Below are positions 1 through 6,948 of a DNA stretch of 22,068 nt, piece after piece. The DNA lies in assembly GCA_012514125.1 (NCBI GenBank), contig JAAZAW010000333.1:1-22068 (forward strand), read 5' to 3'. The notes below the pieces were generated by a model. It saw only the letters and a list, made by a program, of their open reading frames with translations. It ran no database searches and was not told the DNA's origin. The DNA comes from Phycisphaerae bacterium (GTDB lineage Bacteria; Planctomycetota; Phycisphaerae; JAAYCJ01). Each line of letters begins with the position of its first letter. Within the stretch, counting starts at the first letter, position 1. The translations under genes were made by a program, and so were the position numbers.

Positions 1-512
1 GGAAATAGCCTCATAACTTCCGATCGTTCTTTCGCCAGTTTCGCGATCATTTCCGGCAGAAAGACCGACACCGCAATCATGACGCCCATATTAAAAACAA
101 AAATGATCCCCAGTGACCAAAACGCCGTCCATATCTCATCTTCCAGGTTTTTCAAATGTAAACCGACGGCTCGAAGGGGTTGACGATCCTGTCGAAGAAA
201 CCACAGAATCGCCAGGGTCACCAGTGACCCCATAATCAACACTCGGCCATAAATCCCGAATTTAATTAAACTTGCAGGAATCCAAGTCGGCGACTCACCA
301 AAAAGAAGTCGAAACAGCGCAGGCAACAGAAACAAAATGCCAAAAATAACAATGATTTCAAAAATAGCCCACACCGGTGAGATACAAGGCGCGGTTACTC
401 GAACAGATAAGTCAGGGCAGGGACGCGATTCATTAAACACAGGCCTAGCCAACGGCAAGCCCCCATGCGGGTCCTGCGATGGTGCAGGTTTGTCCCATCG
501 CGCATCTGACAT
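1..512 (-). CDS. Membrane protein resembling the N-terminal part of CPBP (CAAX-type) proteases, C-terminus outside the window
   Basis: The reading frame is open from an ATG at 512 to the window edge, giving about 170 residues with no stop, so the C-terminus is missing. Three hydrophobic segments are visible, at about residues 46-71, 89-106 and 128-152, so this is an inner-membrane protein. Segment two ends in WFLRQDRQPLRAVGL, a pattern often found before the catalytic region of CPBP-family intramembrane proteases. The catalytic EExxxR and HxxxH-type motifs would lie beyond the window, so the assignment is an inference. The start codon overlaps the stop of the upstream phosphoesterase gene (TAATG), and AAGGA lies just upstream inside that gene, so the two are probably translationally coupled. 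An unrelated multi-pass protein is the alternative. Confidence 0.6.
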   Translation of the reverse strand, partial: MSDARWDKPAPSQDPHGGLPLARPVFNESRPCPDLSVRVTAPCISPVWAIFEIIVIFGILFLLPALFRLLFGESPTWIPASLIKFGIYGRVLIMGSLVTLAILWFLRQDRQPLRAVGLHLKNLEDEIWTAFWSLGIIFVFNMGVMIAVSVFLPEMIAKLAKERSEVMRLF

Positions 513-1267
513 TATCGTCCTTCCTTCAATCGTTCCGCCAGAAAGTCGTCCAGGTCCCCAATACTTCTAATTTTCTTGACGGTCTTCTCGATATCGTATT
601 TAACCCGCTTGAATTCGACACGATCTTCTTTCAATACCACATAACTTGCCCGCCAGTCACGATCTCGAGGCTGACCGACCGATCCGACATTGATAATCGC
701 CCGTTCGCCCAGTTCAAAAACATCGGGTTCGCCCAGTTCGTCAGGCGGATCAAAATATGGATCGTCGAGCAAAACGCCCGGCACATGCGTATGGCCTACA
801 AAACAGGTCATTTCTTCAAGTCGTCGGAAGTTATCCATCAATTTATTAGGATTACTGAACACGTCGTCGGCAAAGATGTATTCGTTGATGGGTTTCCGTG
901 GTGAGCCGTGAACGCATAAAAAGCCTTCACCGCGATATTTGACGGGCCGTGAGCCGAGAAACTGCCACCGTCGGTCGCGAACTTCCTTATTAGGTTCTTC
1001 TTCCAGGCAAGTGCGAGTCCAGAACGCAGCCCGCTCTGCGCCGAGATTGAAACTGTAAGGTTCATAAAACACTGCGACATCATGATTACCGCAAACGCAG
1101 GCTTCACATCGTTCCATGATTAAATCCAGGCATTCGCGCGGATTAGGCCCATATCCCACAATATCGCCCAAACAAACAATACGTTGGATGCCCCGTTTTT
1201 CAATATCGTCGAGCACTGCCTGTAATGCTTCGAGATTACTATGAATATCAGAGATTATAGCAATCAT
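512..1267 (-). CDS. Metallophosphoesterase (calcineurin-like, YfcE/MJ0936-type)
   Basis: This 251-residue cytosolic protein carries the full calcineurin-like metal-binding signature: DIH at residues 7-9, GDIVGYGPNP beginning at 34, GNHD at 60-63, a later HGSP, and GHTHVP. These residues would hold a two-metal centre that hydrolyses phosphate mono- or diesters. The length suits the small stand-alone bacterial phosphodiesterases. The physiological substrate cannot be told from the sequence. The gene lies 44 bp downstream of the Trm112-like gene and overlaps the next membrane-protein gene by one base, so the three are probably one transcript. The ribosome-binding site at 1267 is weak, but the start is well placed because the first metal motif sits at residue 7 as usual. 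Confidence 0.9.
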   Translation of the reverse strand: MIAIISDIHSNLEALQAVLDDIEKRGIQRIVCLGDIVGYGPNPRECLDLIMERCEACVCGNHDVAVFYEPYSFNLGAERAAFWTRTCLEEEPNKEVRDRRWQFLGSRPVKYRGEGFLCVHGSPRKPINEYIFADDVFSNPNKLMDNFRRLEEMTCFVGHTHVPGVLLDDPYFDPPDELGEPDVFELGERAIINVGSVGQPRDRDWRASYVVLKEDRVEFKRVKYDIEKTVKKIRSIGDLDDFLAERLKEGR

Positions 1268-1311
1268 TAATTTTGTAACGCTCTACATTATAAATAAAAT
1301 TATTATTTAGT

Positions 1312-1488
1312 TTACCCGTTTGTATTTTCCGGCGGTAAGGCTTCGGTAATCAACATAATCGGAATGCCTTCGCGAATCGGATATCGCTTGCCGCAATCAC
1401 TGCACACGATAAATTCGTCTTTCTTTTCCACATTTCCCCGGCAATCCGGACAAATCAGTATTTCCAGAAGCTCTTTATTGATTGTCAT
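1312..1488 (-). CDS. Trm112-like / UPF0434 (YcaR-type) zinc-ribbon protein
   Basis: This 58-residue protein has two CxxC pairs, CPDC and CSDC, separated by about 14 residues and followed by YPIREGIPIML. That is the typical layout of bacterial Trm112/YcaR proteins. In eukaryotes and archaea Trm112 activates tRNA, rRNA and protein methyltransferases; bacterial members are poorly characterised, so the partner here is unknown. The start at 1488 is supported by GGAGAAGG a few bases upstream. It is the first gene of the likely operon with the metallophosphoesterase and the membrane protein, and a promoter-like sequence lies just upstream at 1524-1552. Confidence 0.85.
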   Translation of the reverse strand: MTINKELLEILICPDCRGNVEKKDEFIVCSDCGKRYPIREGIPIMLITEALPPENTNG

Positions 1489-1523
1489 ACCTTCTCCATT
1501 GATATCATTTGCGATACACGAAC

Positions 1524-1552
1524 ATCGTATTCAAGCGGAACAAGGTTGTCAA
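1524..1552 (-). promoter_or_regulatory. Sigma70-like promoter of the Trm112-like / phosphoesterase operon
   Basis: On the minus strand TTGACA (1552-1547) is followed after 17 bases by TACGAT (1529-1524). The -35 box is a perfect consensus match and the -10 box matches at four of six positions. Transcription would begin near 1517, leaving a leader of about 30 bases that contains the ribosome-binding site of the Trm112-like gene. Confidence 0.55.
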
Positions 1553-1623
1553 ATGATTTCAGGCGTCCGGCACATTTGGAGATGATGAAAAATACAGGGG
1601 TTACGATACTTTGATCGATTGAA

Positions 1624-2121
1624 TTATGAAGATTGATGCTCAAGTTGCTCGATCATAATTTGATGAAAGCGATTCAATAACCGTTCCACTTCGACCTGTT
1701 CTGCTTCGCTGAGTCCCTTGAGAAGCCTGACATTCGAGGAAATCCATTGATTTTTGTATTCATCGCGAGCTTTGAGACCCTGTTCGGTGATCGAGACGTT
1801 GATCTTGCGCTTATCTTTCGAATTAATCGAACAAACAATCAATGACTTGTTAAGTTTATTTTCCAGCGATCGAATAATTCGAGACATCTGGGCCGGGCGA
1901 ACATCAAGGACCTGCTGGATTTCGCCCACCGTACAGATTCCCCGTTCCGCGAGCGTATCGAGGGTGACAAACTCCGGATCGGTCAAATCGAACGGGTCAA
2001 CAATCCGGTGACGATGGCGAAGTGTCCAGAACATTAAATTCAGGCGAAACATTTCCTGCGCAATGGCTTGAAGTTGTTTGGATTCTTCCGCTATCGAATT
2101 TTTCAGCCGAGCAGGTGACAA
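1624..2121 (-). CDS. MarR-family transcriptional regulator
   Basis: A protein of about 165 residues with a MarR winged helix-turn-helix: helices around TVGEIQQVLDVRPAQMSRIIRSLENK, then the wing region (SKDKRKINVSITEQGLKARDEY), flanked by helices that would form the dimer interface. MarR proteins are usually dimeric repressors that release DNA on binding a small aromatic or oxidising ligand. I chose TTG at 2121 because AGGAG lies eight bases upstream; the same frame can be extended to a TTG at 2142, which has no such site. The gene stands alone, with its own promoter and a palindrome near the predicted transcription start that suggests autoregulation. Its targets are not evident from the neighbours. 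Confidence 0.88.
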   Translation of the reverse strand: MSPARLKNSIAEESKQLQAIAQEMFRLNLMFWTLRHRHRIVDPFDLTDPEFVTLDTLAERGICTVGEIQQVLDVRPAQMSRIIRSLENKLNKSLIVCSINSKDKRKINVSITEQGLKARDEYKNQWISSNVRLLKGLSEAEQVEVERLLNRFHQIMIEQLEHQSS

Positions 2122-2226
2122 AGCCAATACTCCTGTTTGCAATGTAAAGAACGATCTCGCTGTCTGTAACTTTCCGTCGAAAGCGCTTTGGAATTGATTT
2201 GATTCAAATAAAGACAGGACAGATCG

Positions 2227-2238
2227 TTCATTTATGAA
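2227..2238. promoter_or_regulatory. Perfect palindrome, candidate operator for the MarR regulator
   Basis: TTCATTTATGAA is a perfect 12-base palindrome placed about 12-23 bases downstream of the predicted transcription start of the marR-type gene. MarR proteins commonly bind short AT-rich palindromes overlapping their own promoter. Position and symmetry are the only evidence. Confidence 0.35.
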
Positions 2239-2256
2239 TCAAAATTTTCAATTACT

Positions 2257-2285
2257 ATCATAACGTATTAATTCACACTCGTCAA
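2257..2285 (-). promoter_or_regulatory. Sigma70-like promoter of the marR-type gene
   Basis: On the minus strand TTGACG (2285-2280) is followed after exactly 17 bases by TATGAT (2262-2257); each box matches consensus at five of six positions. Transcription would start near 2250, about 130 bases before the regulator's start codon. Confidence 0.5.
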
Positions 2286-2304
2286 CAATTTGCCGGAGAT
2301 AATT

Positions 2305-2341
2305 TTCAAAAATAAAGGGTACCGTATGAAACTGTACCCTT
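2305..2341 (-). terminator. Rho-independent terminator after the iron-sulfur protein gene
   Basis: AAGGGTAC at 2315-2322 pairs perfectly with GTACCCTT at 2334-2341 around an 11-base loop. On the minus strand the hairpin is followed by TTATTTTTG. It sits about 30 bases past the stop of the iron-sulfur gene and separates that transcript from the marR promoter. Confidence 0.7.
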
Positions 2342-2372
2342 ATTGTTGATATTTTTAATGTTTCTCGAAAAC

Positions 2373-4643
2373 TTAACGAGCGAGCGGACAGGCGACGGCG
2401 CACATTTCCGCCGAACAGGGCCGAAATTTTGTAATCGGATCGTGCTGCTTCAAGGCTTCCGTCAAATTGTTTACAGTGATGTCAGCCGGCGGAGTGAGAT
2501 TGAGTTGAGAACCGATGTACTTGAATCCTTCTTCATTGACCAGCGCGTAGCGTTTAGCCCAGTCGCAATGAGTTTGCTTAACCGGCGTAAACGAAATTTT
2601 CCGACCTTCAAAGGAAATTTCAACCGGTTTACGATGGGCCTGGACACTGCAAGCTTCAATACACTTACGACAACCCTTGTCACATTCTGCCCGCAAGGAC
2701 GCATCGAGGTTCAAATTATCCTGTTTCAAATCCGCATCGGTCACGACGGCCATGAATCGAATATTGGTTCCGAATTGAGGTGTGATGACAAATCCGCCCT
2801 GTCCCAACGTGCCGAGTCCGGCAGCAATGGCGGCGAATCGCGAACAGAAGATATCGGATTCTTCACCTCGCGGCGTGCCGACCGTCGATGCCGTACCCAT
2901 CAGGTCTTTTACCGCAACAGCTTTGTAACCTAATCGTTGCAAATCTCGTACGATTTGCAGACTCACGAGTTCGAGAATTCGCTGCGATTCGTATTGTGCG
3001 AAAACATAGGGTCCGATGGCTTGAGCCGGTGTCGTTCCTGTTCCCGTCACACTCGCTTTGGGCAGCCGAACTCCCATCACCACAACCGATTTGGCCTGAG
3101 GCAGATAATCACTCGCGGTAAGCACTTTTTTCGTCCGTTCGGTAACCTCGGGTTTGTAGGCGACAAAAACCGGATTGGTATCGCGAGCATCCAGAATTTT
3201 TTCGCCATCGAAAATCGGACGAAGCTGTTCCGCCAATTCGTCAATTCGCTTCGCTGAAGCGACTCCCACCAGATCGGCCCCCGTCTCCCGGCTCAACTTT
3301 CTGATATAAGCGGTCAAATCGTGGGGCAAATTAGACACTTTGTCTTCAGCAATTTCGGTTTTCGGTGTCAACGGAGCACTGGTCGCCAACCAGGTTGTAA
3401 CCATCGGTTTTTCACCCAGTGTATTTTCAACACAAGCTTCGATTTCCGAACAAGCCGGATACCTACCCTCATAGGGGGCCGCGTTGTATCCCAATTCTTC
3501 CAACCGTTTGGCTGCAAAAAAGACTGCCTTTTGACTTATGTAGTAAGTTGGGTTAATGAGGTCGTATTCCTGAGTCTGGTTTCCCATCTTCGGACGAAGA
3601 TCACGAAAACCAATCGCAACGAGACTCTTGGCATCGGGTAAGAATTTCGTCACATCCACGTTTCTCGCCTTCCAGCCGGCCATGTCATCCACAATGATTG
3701 CGTCAATCCCATCGGAAATCAGGTCCGCAATGAGATTTTCTTCCACCGATCTTAACACCGCATCATTTTGACCTGCGGAATTTTTTTTGCGAATCGGCGC
3801 GCTACAATAATCACGATTCCAGCTTCGCAAATGTTTCGGCAAACAGTATTTCAGGCATGAGCCAATGGTGCCGCCACGTCGCCCATATTTTTCCATGTGT
3901 TCCAGAATAACGGCTTCATCCACTTTTTCCGGCTTGGACAGTTCGGCATTAAGACCAAAATGCTCCGCCCAGGCGCATCGCCAGAGATTTTTATCTGCAA
4001 ATTCATATCGTCGGCCTTCGATTTCCAAAGCGGTCATCCCTTGGACCTCCTTACCCAAGGCGCCGGCGCACGTCGCACAATATTTCACGCACATATTGCA
4101 GTGATCGCAGAGCGTATTACCCGGCAACAGCGGCGTCGAATCGAGCGGAGCATCGGTAATAATCGAAACGAAACGATTTCGCGGTCCATACTCCGGCGTC
4201 AGAGCTAAACCGCTGTATCCCATTTCCGCCAAACCCGCTGCCACAGCGGCATAGATATGACTCATGTCCGGCGCAAAAACGGAATTTAGATTTTTGTATG
4301 CGCGATATCGCCAGATATTGCTCGCGGTAATCGGAACCGCCTGATAACCCGAATCTTCCAGAAAGCGAGCCATCTGAAAAGAGATATAATCGAGATGGCA
4401 GTTCATATGATACTGCAAAGCGTAAGAGTCGATAATGTGCGGGCTTTCCTCTCCGCCGATTTCTATCATACTATCTGTATGATGAATTCCGCAGACGATT
4501 ACGGATTTGGCCGTCGGCAGGATTCCCTTCGGACTCATCAGATCGGGACAATTCTTCCATCGCTCGATGTTTCCCACACCGACAAGGTCCGCACCCATAT
4601 CAAACCCATACCTTTTCACTCTTGCCGTCAACAATGTTGACAT
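2373..4643 (-). CDS. Multidomain 4Fe-4S protein of the epoxyqueuosine reductase / reductive dehalogenase-like type
   Basis: This 756-residue protein appears cytosolic, with no signal peptide or twin-arginine motif. The N-terminal unit (about 1-285) has a domain with the pattern LPTAKSVIV...FLEDSGYQAVP, then cysteines C179, C182, C185 and C189, and a second set including C223, C263 and C267 (CLKYCLP). The C-terminal unit (about 440-756) repeats this: LPQAKSVVV...LQRLGYKAVAV, cysteines C654, C658, C661 and C665, then C693, C743, C748 and C752. Between them, residues 300-400 hold a third related copy (LPDAKSLVAIGF...LEELGYNAAPY) without a cluster motif. QueG and RdhA relatives transfer electrons through two 4Fe-4S clusters to a cobamide; cobamide binding here is not demonstrable. 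The start has AAAGGAG at the right distance. The gene follows the IclR gene by 74 bp. The reaction is unknown; a redox role in anaerobic metabolism is inferred. Confidence 0.8.
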   Translation of the reverse strand: MSTLLTARVKRYGFDMGADLVGVGNIERWKNCPDLMSPKGILPTAKSVIVCGIHHTDSMIEIGGEESPHIIDSYALQYHMNCHLDYISFQMARFLEDSGYQAVPITASNIWRYRAYKNLNSVFAPDMSHIYAAVAAGLAEMGYSGLALTPEYGPRNRFVSIITDAPLDSTPLLPGNTLCDHCNMCVKYCATCAGALGKEVQGMTALEIEGRRYEFADKNLWRCAWAEHFGLNAELSKPEKVDEAVILEHMEKYGRRGGTIGSCLKYCLPKHLRSWNRDYCSAPIRKKNSAGQNDAVLRSVEENLIADLISDGIDAIIVDDMAGWKARNVDVTKFLPDAKSLVAIGFRDLRPKMGNQTQEYDLINPTYYISQKAVFFAAKRLEELGYNAAPYEGRYPACSEIEACVENTLGEKPMVTTWLATSAPLTPKTEIAEDKVSNLPHDLTAYIRKLSRETGADLVGVASAKRIDELAEQLRPIFDGEKILDARDTNPVFVAYKPEVTERTKKVLTASDYLPQAKSVVVMGVRLPKASVTGTGTTPAQAIGPYVFAQYESQRILELVSLQIVRDLQRLGYKAVAVKDLMGTASTVGTPRGEESDIFCSRFAAIAAGLGTLGQGGFVITPQFGTNIRFMAVVTDADLKQDNLNLDASLRAECDKGCRKCIEACSVQAHRKPVEISFEGRKISFTPVKQTHCDWAKRYALVNEEGFKYIGSQLNLTPPADITVNNLTEALKQHDPITKFRPCSAEMCAVACPLAR

Positions 4644-4717
4644 TTACGTGCTCCTTTGAAAAAAATAAAAAATCGACCGAATAGAATTTTCTTTTCGAGA
4701 AAAAACAACAACCGATA

Positions 4718-5470
4718 TCACTTTGTCAGGTGTAAGGAAAGTGTTTGACAGCACGCCGCCAGATTTTTTAAGATCCGCTCACGATTTTCCGAATCATATC
4801 GATACTTTGGCAGATGCGCGCCTAACGCACCAAATAGTTCACCCGACTCGAATGTAACAGGCATAGCCACGGAAGCCGCCTCCCTCTCAATATTTTCAGC
4901 CAAACCCTCCTGACGCAGAATCGCAAGTTGCTTTTCCAATGCCTCAACCGTATCGATGTTGTTCCAGCATTGCCCCGGCAGTCCGGAGATATTCACAATT
5001 TCCGCCAGCTCTTCTTTTGAACAAAAAGCTGCTAGAATTCGCCCCGTGACAACCTGCCAGATTCGTCTGTTTGAAGAATCCAGAGCCTCAACGTTAATTC
5101 CCACCAGTTGATCCCCCTGAATTCGGAGCAAAACCTGTCGCACTCCCCCCACCAGACTCGTAAGCACGATCGATTCATTAATGACACGAGCCAACTCCCG
5201 CATGGCACTGACTACAGGGCCTTCGGGGTCCAACTCAGCGGCTCCGGGCCTGACCAGAGAAGGTAGTTTCCACCCCAACCGATATCGCCCATCGTCCATC
5301 TTGACGGCATAGCCGCATATCGCAAGCGTTTTGAGCAGATTATGTGTTGTGGTGACTTTGAGCACCATTTGTTCCGCCAATTCCGTCAGACTGATCCCTT
5401 CAGGATGTCTCGCGATCACCTCAAGGAGTTTTAAACCTTTGTTTAACGCTTCAACCGGACACTTAGCCAT
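4718..5470 (-). CDS. IclR-family transcriptional regulator
   Basis: This 250-residue protein has the IclR layout: an N-terminal winged helix-turn-helix (about residues 5-65, ALNKGLKLLEVIARHPEGIS through YRLGWKL) and a C-terminal ligand-binding domain (about 75-248) with the typical late segment SVAMPVTFESGELFGALGAH. IclR regulators sense small metabolites, often aromatic or organic acids, and usually control adjacent genes. Here the only neighbour in the same direction is the iron-sulfur gene 74 bp downstream, so the two are probably co-transcribed and the regulator probably controls that operon. AGGA lies eight bases before the ATG. An imperfect inverted repeat lies just upstream and may be its operator. 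Confidence 0.92.
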   Translation of the reverse strand: MAKCPVEALNKGLKLLEVIARHPEGISLTELAEQMVLKVTTTHNLLKTLAICGYAVKMDDGRYRLGWKLPSLVRPGAAELDPEGPVVSAMRELARVINESIVLTSLVGGVRQVLLRIQGDQLVGINVEALDSSNRRIWQVVTGRILAAFCSKEELAEIVNISGLPGQCWNNIDTVEALEKQLAILRQEGLAENIEREAASVAMPVTFESGELFGALGAHLPKYRYDSENRERILKNLAACCQTLSLHLTK

Positions 5471-5481
5471 TTTGTGTTCCT

Positions 5482-5519
5482 ATATTATAGTAGTAATTCC
5501 TTTATTATTGTAATATAAT
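5482..5519. promoter_or_regulatory. AT-rich imperfect inverted repeat upstream of the IclR gene, possible operator
   Basis: The 16-base arms 5482-5497 and 5504-5519 match as an inverted repeat at 10 of 16 positions around a six-base centre. The element lies 12-49 bases before the IclR start codon, where an autoregulatory site is expected. Promoter boxes are ambiguous in this AT-rich stretch: TTGATT with TATATT at 15-base spacing, or TTACAA with TATAAT at 18. Neither is convincing. Confidence 0.3.
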
Positions 5520-5587
5520 GGGCGCATAAAAATCAACCCCCTGAGAGAAAAATTTTTTACCTTCTTAAATAAGATCACTGGAAATGC

Positions 5588-5624
5588 AAAAAAAAGTGGA
5601 GTGCTCCCCCCGGGCCACTCCACT
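5588..5624 (-). terminator. Strong rho-independent terminator
   Basis: AGTGGAGTG at 5595-5603 pairs perfectly with CACTCCACT at 5616-5624. On the minus strand the hairpin is followed by eight T residues (5595-5588). There is no T tract on the plus strand, so it acts on minus-strand transcripts. The nearest upstream gene in that direction, aat, ends 280 bases away. Confidence 0.85.
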
Positions 5625-5846
5625 AATGACGGTTTAAAGAATATGACATTCGACTCTCGGTATGGGAAGGATGGTCAACCTGACATCAAATAGATATCAG
5701 ACCACACTCGCATCGAGGATCGAATTCCTTATTAATATAAGGCATACGAGTGACAAGTGTGTGTCACTGTGATGAGTAAAAAGTGCAAATATTTACTTTT
5801 TTTCAAAAAAAGACGATAATAGGAGTATTTTCAGGACAACTTCTAA
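5588..5846 (-). ncRNA. Candidate structured small RNA, or long 3' untranslated region of aat
   Basis: The 280 bases between the aat stop codon and the strong terminator hold no good reading frame. On the minus strand they contain several hairpins: CTTTTTTT/AAAAAAAG, GTGACA/TGTCAC around a six-base loop, and CTGATATC/GATGTCAG with one wobble pair. A promoter-like pair, TTGTTA (5882-5877) and TATCAT (5858-5853) with an 18-base spacer, would start a transcript of about 260 bases ending at the terminator. I do not recognise a known RNA family. The alternative is that this is the aat transcript's 3' end. Confidence 0.3.
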
Positions 5847-5904
5847 ACCATAATGATATTTATGTTGGCCACTTGATAACAAGTTAAAAATTGAAGATAT
5901 GAAT

Positions 5905-6576
5905 TCAAACCGTGTCCGACGACGTAAAATCGACGCTCTGCTGGCCCGGGCGGAGGAATCGGCACGATTTTTGAATCGCCAGACTAAGCCGATGGAGATA
6001 TTCCTCGCGTGGAATCTCGCAGGCGCCGAATCGGATCAGATGGGCGGTCACATATTGAATATCAAGCAGTTCAAAATCCTGCTGACGCAATTGCTGCACC
6101 AGTCCCGCCAGTGCCACTTTCGAAGCATCGGGCTTGAAATGGAACATCGACTCACCGAAAAATGCTCCACCGATGGCCACCCCATATAGCCCACCCGCCA
6201 GTTCGGTTCCCTTCCAAACCTCGACACTGTGGCCATACCCGATTTGGTGAAGTTGACAAAAGCATTCGATAATCCGCTCCGTGATCCACGTGCTGGCTCG
6301 ATCACTGCACGCCCGAATCACTTTTTCAAAACTCTGATTGAGTGTCACGTGAAATTTCCCGGTTCGCAGGGTGGATCGCAACGTGCGCGAGAGATGAAAT
6401 TTGTTCAACTCGATAATGGCACGAGGGTCCGGGCTATACCAGTCGATCCTGCCGGTTTCCGGGTCGCCCATCGGGAAAATCCCGTGCGCATATCCCCAGA
6501 GAATCAACGGCTCATTGAACTGACCGTCGAGCATGGCCTGAATCATTTGATTGTCATTATTATCCGTCCGCGCCAC
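5905..6576 (-). CDS. aat: Leucyl/phenylalanyl-tRNA--protein transferase
   Basis: Aat transfers leucine or phenylalanine from tRNA to proteins with N-terminal lysine or arginine, marking them for ClpS/ClpAP degradation (N-end rule). The 223-residue protein has the family's conserved blocks in order: WGYAHGIFPMG (27-37), WYSPDPRAI (46-54), TWITERIIECFCQLHQIGYGHSVE beginning at 97, GGLYGVAIGGAFFGESMFH (128-146), ASKVAL (151-156), and LDIQYVTAHL through GACEIPREEY (171-193). Length is close to the E. coli enzyme. The start is a GTG with only a weak purine stretch upstream, but six bases separate it from the stop of the DUF2905-like gene, so translation may be coupled. The operon is DUF2905-like gene then aat. 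Confidence 0.95.
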   Translation of the reverse strand: MARTDNNDNQMIQAMLDGQFNEPLILWGYAHGIFPMGDPETGRIDWYSPDPRAIIELNKFHLSRTLRSTLRTGKFHVTLNQSFEKVIRACSDRASTWITERIIECFCQLHQIGYGHSVEVWKGTELAGGLYGVAIGGAFFGESMFHFKPDASKVALAGLVQQLRQQDFELLDIQYVTAHLIRFGACEIPREEYLHRLSLAIQKSCRFLRPGQQSVDFTSSDTV

Positions 6577-6582
6577 GAGTTC

Positions 6583-6801
6583 TCACTGTCGAAAACGATA
6601 GATCATCCAGAAAATCACTGACAGCACCGCGGATATCAGGATACTCGTTGCCAGGGGAAACGCCAGCGTAAAATTATCGCGGCGAATCACAATATCGCCC
6701 GGCAACCGACCCAGCGGCGTCTTGCCGACGAGCATCAGAATCAGGCCCGCCACAACGGCTACTCCGCCAATCAGGATTAACATTTTACCCAACTCGTTCA
6801 T
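6583..6801 (-). CDS. DUF2905-like small membrane protein
   Basis: This 72-residue protein has two hydrophobic helices (about 6-26 and 46-67) separated by a polar loop containing GKTPLGRLPGDIVIRRDNFTL. The GrLPGDi stretch between two helices is characteristic of the DUF2905 family, whose function is unknown. I chose the ATG at 6801, which gives the usual family length; the frame extends to a GTG at 6834, but that adds residues atypical for the family. It precedes aat by six bases, so both are probably transcribed together from the promoter-like sequence at 6855-6882. Confidence 0.85.
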   Translation of the reverse strand: MNELGKMLILIGGVAVVAGLILMLVGKTPLGRLPGDIVIRRDNFTLAFPLATSILISAVLSVIFWMIYRFRQ

Positions 6802-6854
6802 ACGATTGATATCCCTATACAGACCAAAAAACACCCGAACTTTCGCTCATTATA

Positions 6855-6882
6855 AGTATATCCTGTATCGACTCGGCTTCAA
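6855..6882 (-). promoter_or_regulatory. Possible promoter of the DUF2905-like gene and aat
   Basis: On the minus strand TTGAAG (6882-6877) is followed after 16 bases by TATACT (6860-6855). The -10 box matches consensus at five of six positions and the -35 at four. A TATAAT overlaps slightly downstream, so the exact start is uncertain. Confidence 0.4.
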
Positions 6883-6948
6883 ACACGGAATTCGCTTGTC
6901 TTTCATGAAACTCAATGGTAGAAGGAAATCTTTGACTCAGGAGAGAGT

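Noticed and set aside
2343..2933. A 196-codon plus-strand frame opposite the iron-sulfur gene
   Set aside because: It starts inside the terminator region, has no motif, and overlaps the cysteine-rich coding end of the real gene.
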